Positions 35,731-44,769 of a stretch of DNA of 64,000 nt are shown here, piece after piece. A program made the position numbers and the translations under genes. The notes beneath the pieces are model-generated. The model was not told the DNA's origin. It worked only from the letters and a program-made list of their open reading frames with translations, and made no database searches. The stretch spans positions 992,001 to 1,056,000 of the forward strand of contig NZ_JQMW01000011.1 of NCBI RefSeq assembly GCF_000744935.1. The letters are read 5' to 3'. Source of the stretch: Clostridium sp. KNHs214 (GTDB lineage: Bacteria; Bacillota; Clostridia; Clostridiales; Clostridiaceae). Each line of letters opens with the position of its first letter. The stretch's first letter is position 1.

Positions 35731-38247
35731 TTATTCTACTCCTCTTATGGAATCCACTATACTATCAGAATATACTTTTCTTGAAGCGTTTATAGCTGCA
35801 AGAAGGCATATAACTAACACTGCAAGAGATGTACATAATACATTCCATATAGATATTGTCCATTCCATACCTGCCATTAATGTCCCTCTAGTTGCCACAT
35901 AAAATAAATAAGTGAATAGAATTCCTAAAGATACTCCCCAAATGATTGAATATATGCCATAAAGCAGACCCTCATTTCGTATCATAGAGTTCACTTCATC
36001 CTTTGCCATACCTATAGCTCTTAACATGCCAAATTCTTTTTTTCTAAGCATAACATTCATACTCATTATATTAAATATATTTACAATACTTACAAGTGCT
36101 ACAGTAAATATAATTGAATATAATATTACAGCAGTTTTAATACGAGATTTTTTTATTTTTTCAAGTTCTTCTTTATAAGAAGTTAAAGTTACTCCTCTTG
36201 AATTCTTTACTATACCCTTTAACTTGTTTTCCACATAATCATAATCTGCATGTTTATCTAAATTTATTCTTACTCTTTGGTAGCCGGAAATTTTAAAATA
36301 TTTTTTAAGTAATTCATTGTCCATAATTATAATATTAGTTAAAGAAGCATCTTGTGGCTTAATAACATGCTCTTTCAGTATGCTTCCAATTATAAATTGT
36401 TCCACATTTCTGTACAAAAACTTTCTATTTTCATACACATCTATATCCATTTCTATTGAATCTTTCACTTTTAAATTAGTAACATGATTATTATTTAAAT
36501 TTTGCGCTAATAGAACCATAGGTTTTTCTTTAGAATTATCAAAACTTATATTTCCTTCTTTAAGATTACTTCTAAATTGTTCTAAAAACTTCTTATCATA
36601 CCCTCTTATTTCACAATTAAACTTATAAATATTCTTCTTTAATGCCTCACTTATCTCTGGCTGCAGCCTACTCTGCCGTTGTAATAGTTTCATCCCCTCA
36701 TCAGTAACTTTATCTGGTTGTACTTTAATGAAATTACTGGTTTCTTTAGACTTTATTACGCTTTTTACTCCTTTTAATTCTTCAATATCACTTATATATT
36801 TCTCTTCTAATGAAGCTTCTCCAGCCAAGTCGTTACAAGCTATAACAAAATCTCCACCCATCTGTTTTTTTAAAGTATTTTCTGGATTTGAACAATTTAT
36901 TATATAATTTACTACTATAAAAAGTATTATACTTATGCTCAAAGAAACCACAGTGGATATGAACTTTTTTCTGTTTCTATTTATATTAACTTTAGACATA
37001 TTCCTTGTGAACTTGCTTTTTTCTTTAAGAATAGAAATTTTTTCCTTAAGCCTATTACCTTTAAGCTTAAAATTTCCACTAGAGTTTACAGCTTCTATAG
37101 GAGATACCTTAGAGGCTTTCTTAGCTGAAAAATATGTTCCTAAAAATATTGATATAAAACCAAAAATAAAAGATAAAATAAGTGTCTCATTAGGTATTCT
37201 AAATAGGTGTTTAAAATAATTGTAACCAGAAAATAAAGTCATAACTCCTTTAGACGCAACATTACCTATAAAAATACTTAAGGGTATAAATATTAATCCT
37301 AATAAAAACCCTTCCCCAATAACTAATCTTATTATGTGAGAACTAGAAGCACCTATAGCCCTTAACATTCCAAATTCCTTAATCCTCTGAATAACAGAAG
37401 TATTAAATATATTACAAATTAATATACTAGATATGATAGATACTATTATATATAAAGCTACACCGATAAATTTCAATGAATTAATTCTATTAATTAATGT
37501 CTTTTTAACAATATTCATTCTAACTGTAGCTTTATCGAAATTTACTTGAGAAGATATCTTATAAAACCCCTCTTGCGTCTCTATACCTTCTTTAAATCCC
37601 ACATAAGTAGTATAACTTTTAAATTTATCTGGAACTTTATCCATGGCAAACTCTTTACAAACATACGCTTTGGCGATATTCTTTGCTACATTATAATTAA
37701 ATGTATGATCAAAAATTCCAACTAATACAAATTCATTATTTAACTTCAAATCATATTTCCCATTTACTAGCATTGAACTTAAATTTACCTTATCACCTAT
37801 TTTAAGATTAGGTTTAATTTTCTTAACTACCCAATTTTCTAAAGCTATTTCATTGGGTTTTTCTGGATAATGTCCTTTTAATAATTTAAAATTAAATAAA
37901 TCTATAGCTTTTTTATCATAACCATTAATATCAATAGAATACTGTGAATCTTTTATTTTACTGTTTCCCATAGAAATAAATGTGGTTTCATTTTCAACAA
38001 TATCATTATTGCCTTTTATTAATTTTTCCGTGTCTTTTCTGTACTCATTTCTATAATACATAATTACATCATATGAGCCCCCTATATCATCAATTAGGCG
38101 AGCCTTTTCATTGTCTCTTAAAGCATATATCATAACACTCAAAGAAGTTATTAATGTAATAGATAATACTATACTTATTGCCACAAAAAAATTTCTTTTC
38201 TTATTTTTAATTAAATATTTCGGTATTATCCCCCAAAAGCTTTTCAT
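35731..38247 (-). CDS. FtsX/MacB-type ABC transporter permease (array member P2)
   Basis: 838 residues, nearly collinear with P5 (same MGNSKIKDSQYSIDINGYD and EIALENWVVKKI stretches). Signatures IKEFGMLRAIGASSSHI and KEFGMLRAIGMAKDEV. The last about 140 bp of coding sequence is almost base-identical to P5, while the middle has diverged. It starts 66 bp after the P1 stop, and its promoter module has lost the -35 box, so it is probably read from the P1 promoter. Ends SIVDSIRGVE. Confidence 0.88.
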   Translation of the reverse strand: MKSFWGIIPKYLIKNKKRNFFVAISIVLSITLITSLSVMIYALRDNEKARLIDDIGGSYDVIMYYRNEYRKDTEKLIKGNNDIVENETTFISMGNSKIKDSQYSIDINGYDKKAIDLFNFKLLKGHYPEKPNEIALENWVVKKIKPNLKIGDKVNLSSMLVNGKYDLKLNNEFVLVGIFDHTFNYNVAKNIAKAYVCKEFAMDKVPDKFKSYTTYVGFKEGIETQEGFYKISSQVNFDKATVRMNIVKKTLINRINSLKFIGVALYIIVSIISSILICNIFNTSVIQRIKEFGMLRAIGASSSHIIRLVIGEGFLLGLIFIPLSIFIGNVASKGVMTLFSGYNYFKHLFRIPNETLILSFIFGFISIFLGTYFSAKKASKVSPIEAVNSSGNFKLKGNRLKEKISILKEKSKFTRNMSKVNINRNRKKFISTVVSLSISIILFIVVNYIINCSNPENTLKKQMGGDFVIACNDLAGEASLEEKYISDIEELKGVKSVIKSKETSNFIKVQPDKVTDEGMKLLQRQSRLQPEISEALKKNIYKFNCEIRGYDKKFLEQFRSNLKEGNISFDNSKEKPMVLLAQNLNNNHVTNLKVKDSIEMDIDVYENRKFLYRNVEQFIIGSILKEHVIKPQDASLTNIIIMDNELLKKYFKISGYQRVRINLDKHADYDYVENKLKGIVKNSRGVTLTSYKEELEKIKKSRIKTAVILYSIIFTVALVSIVNIFNIMSMNVMLRKKEFGMLRAIGMAKDEVNSMIRNEGLLYGIYSIIWGVSLGILFTYLFYVATRGTLMAGMEWTISIWNVLCTSLAVLVICLLAAINASRKVYSDSIVDSIRGVE

Positions 38248-38277
38248 ATTGCCCCTTCTTTCTCAACCTCCTTATAT

Positions 38278-38306
38278 GTTTTACCATTAAAGTGATATAA
38301 ACCCAG
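38278..38306 (-). promoter_or_regulatory. Degenerate array promoter module before P2
   Basis: TAAAAC (38283-38278) and the 17-nt spacer are recognisable, but the -35 position reads CTGGGT instead of TTGAAT, where P1-derived sequence begins. Probably inactive. Confidence 0.55.
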
Positions 38307-38313
38307 CTGTTTG

Positions 38314-40824
38314 CTACTCCTGCATTCTGATGGAATCAACAATGCTAGAAGAAAATACTCTTCTAGATGCATTGATTGAAGCTAATATACAGACTCCAAC
38401 AGTAACTAAAATCACAAGCACTATGGTACCTATAGGAAAACTCCAGGTCATTCCAGCTATAAGAATTCTTCTAGAAATTAAGAAAATTATATAAGTAAAT
38501 ATTGTTCCCATAATTGCTCCCCAAAAAGCAGAAGCTATTCCATAAAATATTCCTTCTTCCCTTATCATCCTTTTAACTTCATCTTCCCCAAGTCCTATTG
38601 CCCTCATCATTCCTATTTCTCTTTTTCTTAATATTATATTCATACTCATAATATTAATTAAATTAGTAATGCTGACTATAGCTACCACAGCTACAAAGCT
38701 ATACATTATGAGTAAAAATTTCAAACTACTTTTTTTAGCTTTTTCTATTTCTTCCTTGTAGGATTCTACAGTAACCTCCCTATGACTTTTATACTTATTT
38801 TTTAATTTTTTTTCTATTTCTTCATAATTTGCATTTTTCCCTAGAATTATTTTTATCTTCTGATAATCTTTATTTTTAAGATATTTTTCAAAAATCTTAT
38901 TACTAATAATAAGTACATTGTGTATTTGAAAATCGTCTGTTTTGTAATTATCCTTTAATATAGCTCCGATAGTAAAAATTTTAGTGTTACTTTCCAAGCT
39001 TTCTTTTTGTTTATCATAAATATAATAATTTAACTTTATTTTATCTCCTACGTTTAATTTAGTATGCTTACTATAATTTAAATTCTGCGCTAAAATAGCT
39101 AGTGATTTATCTTGAAGTTCTTCTTCATCAATTTTACCTTTTATTAGATGTTTCTTTGTACTGTTTAACTGTTCTTGTGTAAGTCCCTTTACCTCCGTAT
39201 CAAAATAATATATTTGCTTTGAAAAATCATATGCTATTTTAGCATTTAACTTACTTCGCTCTGCAAGAAATTTAAACCCTTCATCTGTTATTACCTTTTC
39301 GGGGACCTCCATTGAACAGGTTAACTTTTTCTCCTTATTTACTTTATCTACACCTTTTATACTTTCGATATACTCTACATCTTCATCCGATAATGTATAA
39401 TTTGAATCTTTCAATGCTGTAGATATTACAAAGTCACCTTCCATTCTTCTTTCAATATTTTTTACAAAGTCACAACTATTTATTAAATAACTCACAATCA
39501 TAAACATTATTATACTTATACTAAGTGAAATTACAGTAGTTATAAATTTCTTTTTATTTCTATTCAAATTCAAACGTGCCATATTTAATGTAAATCCAAA
39601 TTTTTTACTTATTATACTGTTATCTTGTAAATTTCCCTTTATTTTTTGACCCTTTAATTTTAAGTTATTATTTGAATTAATTGCCTCAATAGGTGATATT
39701 TTAGATGCTTTTTTAGCTGGAAAATAGCTTCCAAAAACAATTGATAAAAATCCCACTATAAAGGAAGCTATAATGCCTTCTTTAGGAATACTCATTATTC
39801 CCCACATATCTTTGTAACCTGCTATTAAAACAGTAATACTTCTAGTTATAAAGTTACCTATAACAATTCCTAAAGGAATAAATATACATCCTAAAATAAC
39901 TCCTTCACCTAGAACAAGTATTTTAATTTTACCAGGTGAAGCGCCTACAGCCCTTAACATACCAAATTCTCTAGTTCTTTCAGTAATAGACATATTAAAT
40001 ATATTATAAATTATTACACTAGCTACAATACTTATTACTGCATATAGAATAATACTTATAGAATCAATAATTTTATAACATTTAAATAAAAACATTTTTG
40101 AAATATTCAAGTTAAATTTAATCCTTTTATATTCATCTCTAAATGCTAATGAGTTACAACTTTTTTCAATAGGCTCATTTGGCTTTATAGTAAAATATCC
40201 TTCATATGAAATTTCTTCTAAAGGCACTATGCTCTCAGCATAACTCCTAGGAACATAAGCTACTGCTATATTTTTTAATAAATAATTATTAAACTTATAA
40301 CTAAAGATTCCTGAAATTATAAACTCTTTTTCAATATTAGAATTTTCAGAGTTACCTACAGCTAAATTCAATTTAATTTTATCTCCTACTTTATACTTTT
40401 TAGGCATAGCATTTAAAACCCAATCTTGTATAGCTATTTCGTTATTTTTCTTAGGGAAATTTCCTTCAATTAGTTTAAAGTTAAGAATTTCTCTTATATT
40501 TTCATCGTAGCCATTTACTTTTACAATATATTCAGAATTAGGTACTTTATACTCTCCCAGTTTACATGAAATAGATATTTTGTTCACCAACGGATCTTTA
40601 ACTAATTTATCTAAGCTTTTTTTATCTGAAGTAAAAAACATATTATCATATACTCCACCGGACTCATCTACTGAACGCTCATATGCTGATTTTTTTAAAC
40701 TCCTAATAACTAAGCTTAAAGATACAATTAAAGAAATAGACAGCATTATGCCTACTGCCACAAAGAAATTTCGTTTCTTGTTTTTGATTAAATATTTCGG
40801 TATTAGCCCCCAAAAGCTTTTCAT
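38314..40824 (-). CDS. FtsX/MacB-type ABC transporter permease (array member P1)
   Basis: 836 residues from ATG 40824, chosen by the conserved start and GAGGG just upstream. Same plan as the other members; signatures TREFGMLRAVGASPGKI and KREIGMMRAIGLGEDEV. Closest to P3 throughout. First gene of the array in transcription order and divergent from the ATPase at 41101. It has no terminator of its own and is followed within 66 bp by P2. Confidence 0.88.
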   Translation of the reverse strand: MKSFWGLIPKYLIKNKKRNFFVAVGIMLSISLIVSLSLVIRSLKKSAYERSVDESGGVYDNMFFTSDKKSLDKLVKDPLVNKISISCKLGEYKVPNSEYIVKVNGYDENIREILNFKLIEGNFPKKNNEIAIQDWVLNAMPKKYKVGDKIKLNLAVGNSENSNIEKEFIISGIFSYKFNNYLLKNIAVAYVPRSYAESIVPLEEISYEGYFTIKPNEPIEKSCNSLAFRDEYKRIKFNLNISKMFLFKCYKIIDSISIILYAVISIVASVIIYNIFNMSITERTREFGMLRAVGASPGKIKILVLGEGVILGCIFIPLGIVIGNFITRSITVLIAGYKDMWGIMSIPKEGIIASFIVGFLSIVFGSYFPAKKASKISPIEAINSNNNLKLKGQKIKGNLQDNSIISKKFGFTLNMARLNLNRNKKKFITTVISLSISIIMFMIVSYLINSCDFVKNIERRMEGDFVISTALKDSNYTLSDEDVEYIESIKGVDKVNKEKKLTCSMEVPEKVITDEGFKFLAERSKLNAKIAYDFSKQIYYFDTEVKGLTQEQLNSTKKHLIKGKIDEEELQDKSLAILAQNLNYSKHTKLNVGDKIKLNYYIYDKQKESLESNTKIFTIGAILKDNYKTDDFQIHNVLIISNKIFEKYLKNKDYQKIKIILGKNANYEEIEKKLKNKYKSHREVTVESYKEEIEKAKKSSLKFLLIMYSFVAVVAIVSITNLINIMSMNIILRKREIGMMRAIGLGEDEVKRMIREEGIFYGIASAFWGAIMGTIFTYIIFLISRRILIAGMTWSFPIGTIVLVILVTVGVCILASINASRRVFSSSIVDSIRMQE

Positions 40825-40856
40825 ATAACCCTCTTCTTTCTTAAAATCTTTTATAT

Positions 40857-40885
40857 ATTTTAACATTTAAGTAATTACATATCAA
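40857..40885 (-). promoter_or_regulatory. Array promoter module before P1
   Basis: TTGATA (40885-40880), 17-nt spacer, TAAAAT (40862-40857). Confidence 0.7.
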
Positions 40886-41100
40886 ATTAATTAATATATG
40901 TAACATTATATGATATAATAATTGTATATTTATAAACAAAAATTCTTGTATTTATATAGATTTTTACAACATATAAAAATTGGACTTGTTACCTACATTT
41001 TCATTTTGTAAATATTAATTTTTATAGAACTTTGCAATAATATATGTAAGATAGCACTGAAGTATAAGTAAATTTAAAATTATTATAAGGGGGCTTTACC

Positions 41101-41784
41101 ATGGAAATTTTAAAAACAGAATATCTTCAGAAAACTTATGGCTTTGGGGAAGCTGCTGTTAAAGCACTAAAGCCTACAGATATCGTCATAAAAGAAGGAG
41201 AATTTACTGCTATAATTGGGCCTAGTGGCTCTGGAAAAAGTACTCTTTTACACCTCCTTGCAGGTCTTGACAAGCCATCTGCTGGGCACGTGCGTATAGA
41301 TGGTCATGATATACATGAAATGAGCGAAAAGGAGCTTTCAAGATTTAGAAGGAGAAATATAGGTTTTATATTTCAATTTTTTAATTTAATTCCTATATTG
41401 ACTATTGAAGAAAACATAAAACTTCCTCTTCTTATGGATGGCAAAAAAATTGATGAACAATATATACATGAGCTTATAAAAACCTTAGGACTAGAGGACA
41501 GAAAAAAGCATCTTCCAGGAGAAATATCTGGAGGTCAACAACAAAGAGCCTCTATAGCCAGAGCTCTTGCTACTAAACCTAAAATAATCTTTGCAGATGA
41601 ACCTACTGGAAATCTAGATACTAAAAATAGCCAAGAAGTTTTGGAGCTTTTAACCATGTCCATTAAAAAATACAATCAAACTCTTGTAATGATAACTCAT
41701 GACCCTAAAATAGCTTCCCTTGCAGATAGAATTATAACCCTTAAAGATGGAGAAATAGTGGATGATAAAAGGGCTACTGCATAA
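41101..41784 (+). CDS. ABC transporter ATP-binding protein (MacB/LolD type)
   Basis: 227 residues. Walker A GPSGSGKST, Q-loop FQFFNLIPILT, signature ISGGQQQRASIARAL, Walker B IIFADEPTGNLD, H-loop ITHDP. The 'FADEPTGNLD' form belongs to ATPases that power FtsX/MacB-type permeases. It is the only such ATPase in the window and is divergent from five such permeases, so it probably serves all of them as a shared motor (inference). ATG at 41101 behind AAGGGGG; followed by a MITE-C hairpin acting as terminator. Confidence 0.92.
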   Translation: MEILKTEYLQKTYGFGEAAVKALKPTDIVIKEGEFTAIIGPSGSGKSTLLHLLAGLDKPSAGHVRIDGHDIHEMSEKELSRFRRRNIGFIFQFFNLIPILTIEENIKLPLLMDGKKIDEQYIHELIKTLGLEDRKKHLPGEISGGQQQRASIARALATKPKIIFADEPTGNLDTKNSQEVLELLTMSIKKYNQTLVMITHDPKIASLADRIITLKDGEIVDDKRATA

Positions 41785-41887
41785 GAATTTTTTAGGTATT
41801 AATGACAAAATACTTAATCTAACCTGTAATAGCATACTGTCATCCATTAAAATTTTAGAATAATATGTACTTTTAATATTTCATAAA

Positions 41888-41989
41888 CTGGGGCTGTCGC
41901 ATTAAGAAATTTACATACAATATACTGTTTTGCAAGTTTAAACTTAACACAATATATTGTAGTATTTATTTTTAGTACGATAGCCCCAG
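41888..41989. mobile_element. MITE family C, copy C2 (also a terminator)
   Basis: About 100-bp near-palindrome with ends CTGGGGCTGTCGC / CGATAGCCCCAG, internal TTACATACAATATA and TATTGTAGTATTTA shared with copy C1, and a terminal GCTTTTTTA. The GGGGCTGTCGCA-like end resembles termini of some IS1182-type elements (recollection, unverified). Works as an intrinsic terminator for the ATPase gene. Confidence 0.65.
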
Positions 41990-42056
41990 CTTTTTTATTT
42001 CTAAAAACTCTTCATTATAACTATGTTATTTAACTATTTTCAAAAACTTATAAAAT

Positions 42057-42367
42057 GATTAACCCACAATAAGGTAGAATGTAATGGAATTATGAAATTT
42101 CTCCTCCATGACTTGCATAAGAGCTAGGAACAATAAATTTAATTTAAGAAATTCTAATCTTTTAGCCATATAAAATTATCTAACGCTCACATTCAGCGTC
42201 CTGCCTCAGGTTCGCTAGCCTGGCGTCCTTGCCAGGCTTACGATAATTTTATCTGTCTAAAGGAAGAATTTCTAAAATTAAATTTAAATAGTTCCTTCGC
42301 TTCTTATGCAAGTCATTCCAGAGAAATTTCATAATTCAAGCAATGTAATACTTATTGTGGGATAATC
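42057..42367. mobile_element. MITE family A, long form, inverted (copy A4)
   Basis: 311-bp element in opposite orientation to A1, flanked by exact ATAAAAT duplications (42050-42056 and 42368-42374). Retains the core with AGCCTGGC/GCCAGGCT. It lies between the ATPase terminator and the nadABC promoter region. Confidence 0.92.
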
Positions 42368-42459
42368 ATAAAATAATTATTGCAATATTTTTAAATTATT
42401 GAATTGTATATATTGCAATGATATACTATTTACAAAGTTGTTATATTAACCTATCCACC

Positions 42460-42510
42460 AATCATCAGCTCTTCAATCCTTTATATAAAAGGAAGTAACA
42501 GCTGATGATT
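42460..42510 (+). promoter_or_regulatory. Inverted repeat in the nadABC leader
   Basis: Perfect 11-bp arms AATCATCAGCT (42460-42470) and AGCTGATGATT (42500-42510), enclosing a smaller imperfect dyad CCTTTATATAAAAGG. It ends 34 nt before the nadA start and has no T run, so it is more likely an operator or regulatory RNA hairpin than a terminator. NAD-responsive control by a NiaR-type repressor is usual in clostridia, but I do not recognise that operator here. Confidence 0.5.
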
Positions 42511-42544
42511 ATGGAATAAAACAATTGAGGGAAGCGGGGTAAAA

Positions 42545-43456
42545 ATGGAAAAGGATATTAAAGACCAAATTTTAAAACTTAAGAAGGAAAAAAATGCAAT
42601 AATTCTTGCACACTATTATCAGATACCAGAAATTCAAGATATTGCTGATGCAGTAGGTGACTCCTACTATTTAAGTGAAATTGCAAGAGATTGCAAAGAG
42701 TCCGTAATCGTTTTCTGTGGTGTGAAATTTATGGCGGAAAGCGCTAAAATTTTATCTCCAGAAAAGACAGTGTTATTTCCAGTGCTTGATGCGGGGTGTC
42801 CAATGGCTGATATGGCCAATACTGATGATTTAATAAAATTAAAAAATCAGCATCCCAGTGCTTTAACTGTATGTTATATAAACTCATCTACGGAAGTTAA
42901 GGCTCTTTGCGATGTATGTGTTACTTCATCTAGCGCTCTAAAAATAATGAACAAAGTTGACAACCAGGAAATTATATTCCTTCCTGATAGAAACTTAGGT
43001 GGTTACATAGCAGAGCAATTCCCAGACAAAAAATTTATTTTATGGGAGGGGTTCTGTCCAACTCATGAAAAAATAGAAAAAGAAAGTATTTTAAAATTAA
43101 AAAATTCCTTAGAAGATGTAAAAATTCTTGTACATCCTGAATGTAATAAGGAAATAAGAGACATAGCAGACTATATAGGAAGTACTTCTGGGATTATAAA
43201 ACATGCCACTGAAAACACTAATAAAAACTACATAATAGTAACAGAGGAAGGCGTTCTTTATGAATTAAAGAAAAGTAATCCTAATAAAAACTTCCATGTT
43301 ATAGATAGCGGCATGATTTGTAATAATATGAAGAAAACCACTCTTGAAGATGTATATAATAGTCTTTTAAATATGCAAAATGAAATTATATTAGACGAAG
43401 ATACAAGAATTAAAGCTCATAGGGCTTTAATGAATATGCACGAAATGGCTAGGTAA
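42545..43456 (+). CDS. nadA: Quinolinate synthase
   Basis: 303 residues. 4Fe-4S enzyme condensing iminoaspartate with dihydroxyacetone phosphate to quinolinate. Family motifs: AHYYQIPEIQDIAD near the N-terminus, FCGVKFMAESAKIL, DAGCPMADM, HPECNKEI and ICNNMKKTTL; the cysteines in these motifs include the cluster ligands. ATG at 42545 after GGGGT. First gene of the de novo NAD operon. Confidence 0.97.
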   Translation: MEKDIKDQILKLKKEKNAIILAHYYQIPEIQDIADAVGDSYYLSEIARDCKESVIVFCGVKFMAESAKILSPEKTVLFPVLDAGCPMADMANTDDLIKLKNQHPSALTVCYINSSTEVKALCDVCVTSSSALKIMNKVDNQEIIFLPDRNLGGYIAEQFPDKKFILWEGFCPTHEKIEKESILKLKNSLEDVKILVHPECNKEIRDIADYIGSTSGIIKHATENTNKNYIIVTEEGVLYELKKSNPNKNFHVIDSGMICNNMKKTTLEDVYNSLLNMQNEIILDEDTRIKAHRALMNMHEMAR

Positions 43457-43461
43457 AAATT

Positions 43462-44769
43462 ATGGAAATAAATGTAGACGTTCTAATTGCAGGCTCCGGG
43501 GTTTCAGGTCTATATTGTGCCTTAAACCTAAACAAAAACTTAAATGTACTACTTATTTCAAAATCAAAGCTTACAGACACCAACACTTATTTAGCACAAG
43601 GTGGAATCGCAACAGCTAGAAGTAAAGATGATATTCCAAGCTTTATTGAAGATACTTTAAAAGCAGGTAAATACAAAAATAAGCTTGAGTCTGTAAAGGT
43701 ATTAGCAGAAGAATCTATAGAAAATATAGATAATCTCATGAATATAGGTATGAACTTAGATAAATCAGAAAATAAAATTTTATATACTCGTGAAGGTGCT
43801 CACAGCATAAATAGAATAGTTCACAGCAAAGATCACACTGGTGAAATAGTTGCAGATACTCTAATAAATGAGGTAAAAAAGCATGAAAATATAACTATAT
43901 ATGAGGACACCTATTTATGTGATTTAATTAATATAAATAATAAATGTGTTGGTGGAATAATATTTAAGGATGGAAAGCAAATAAACATTCATTCTAAAGT
44001 TGTAGTTCTAGCTACTGGAGGTATTGGTGGATTATTTAAAAATTCCACTAACCAAAGAATAATGACTGGTGACGGCATCGCCATAGCTTTAAGAAATAAT
44101 GTTAAACTTGAAAATCTTCAATATATTCAATTTCACCCAACGGCTCTTTACGAAAAAAATACAGATGCCAAGCGCTTTCTTATTTCAGAAGCAGTTAGAG
44201 GCGAAGGCGGTCTTTTATTTAATTCTAAAGGTGAAAGATTTGTGAATGAACTATTGCCTAGAGATGTGGTGTCAAAAGCTATATATGGTGAAATAAAAAA
44301 ATTTAAAGTGCCTTATGTTAACTTAGATATTTCCTTTAAGGACAAAGATTATATTGAAAATAGATTTCCATCCATATATAACCATTGCTTCGAAAAAGGT
44401 ATAAACATCACCAAAGAGCCTATACCAGTATCCCCTGCTCAGCATTATTTTATGGGGGGCATATCAGTTGATTTATATTCAAAAACCTCCATGGAAAACC
44501 TATATGCTGTAGGGGAAATTAGCTGCACTGGCGTTCACGGTGCAAATAGACTTGCTAGCAATTCCCTTTTAGAGGGCTTAGTATTCTCTAGAAGAGCTGC
44601 TATTTCTATAAATAATGAAATAGCTAATATAAAATTACATAAAATTGAAGCTGAAAAAACTTTCACCAAATGTGAAGTTGAAAACTTAAAAAAAGAAAAT
44701 AGAAAAATTGTAATACAAGAACTAAAAAGAAGGTCGGAGGATTTACATGATGAACTATTTAAGTATTGA
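43462..44769 (+). CDS. nadB: L-aspartate oxidase
   Basis: 435 residues. FAD enzyme that makes iminoaspartate for NadA. N-terminal dinucleotide fold GSGVSGLYCALNL, AQGGIATA, the HSINRIVHSKDHTGE stretch and the C-terminal GANRLASNSLLEGLVF are present. It is shorter than the 510-540 residues of E. coli-type NadB, lacking most of the C-terminal helical domain; I believe short forms are normal in clostridia. Starts 5 bp after nadA and overlaps nadC by 23 bp. Confidence 0.96.
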   Translation: MEINVDVLIAGSGVSGLYCALNLNKNLNVLLISKSKLTDTNTYLAQGGIATARSKDDIPSFIEDTLKAGKYKNKLESVKVLAEESIENIDNLMNIGMNLDKSENKILYTREGAHSINRIVHSKDHTGEIVADTLINEVKKHENITIYEDTYLCDLININNKCVGGIIFKDGKQINIHSKVVVLATGGIGGLFKNSTNQRIMTGDGIAIALRNNVKLENLQYIQFHPTALYEKNTDAKRFLISEAVRGEGGLLFNSKGERFVNELLPRDVVSKAIYGEIKKFKVPYVNLDISFKDKDYIENRFPSIYNHCFEKGINITKEPIPVSPAQHYFMGGISVDLYSKTSMENLYAVGEISCTGVHGANRLASNSLLEGLVFSRRAAISINNEIANIKLHKIEAEKTFTKCEVENLKKENRKIVIQELKRRSEDLHDELFKY

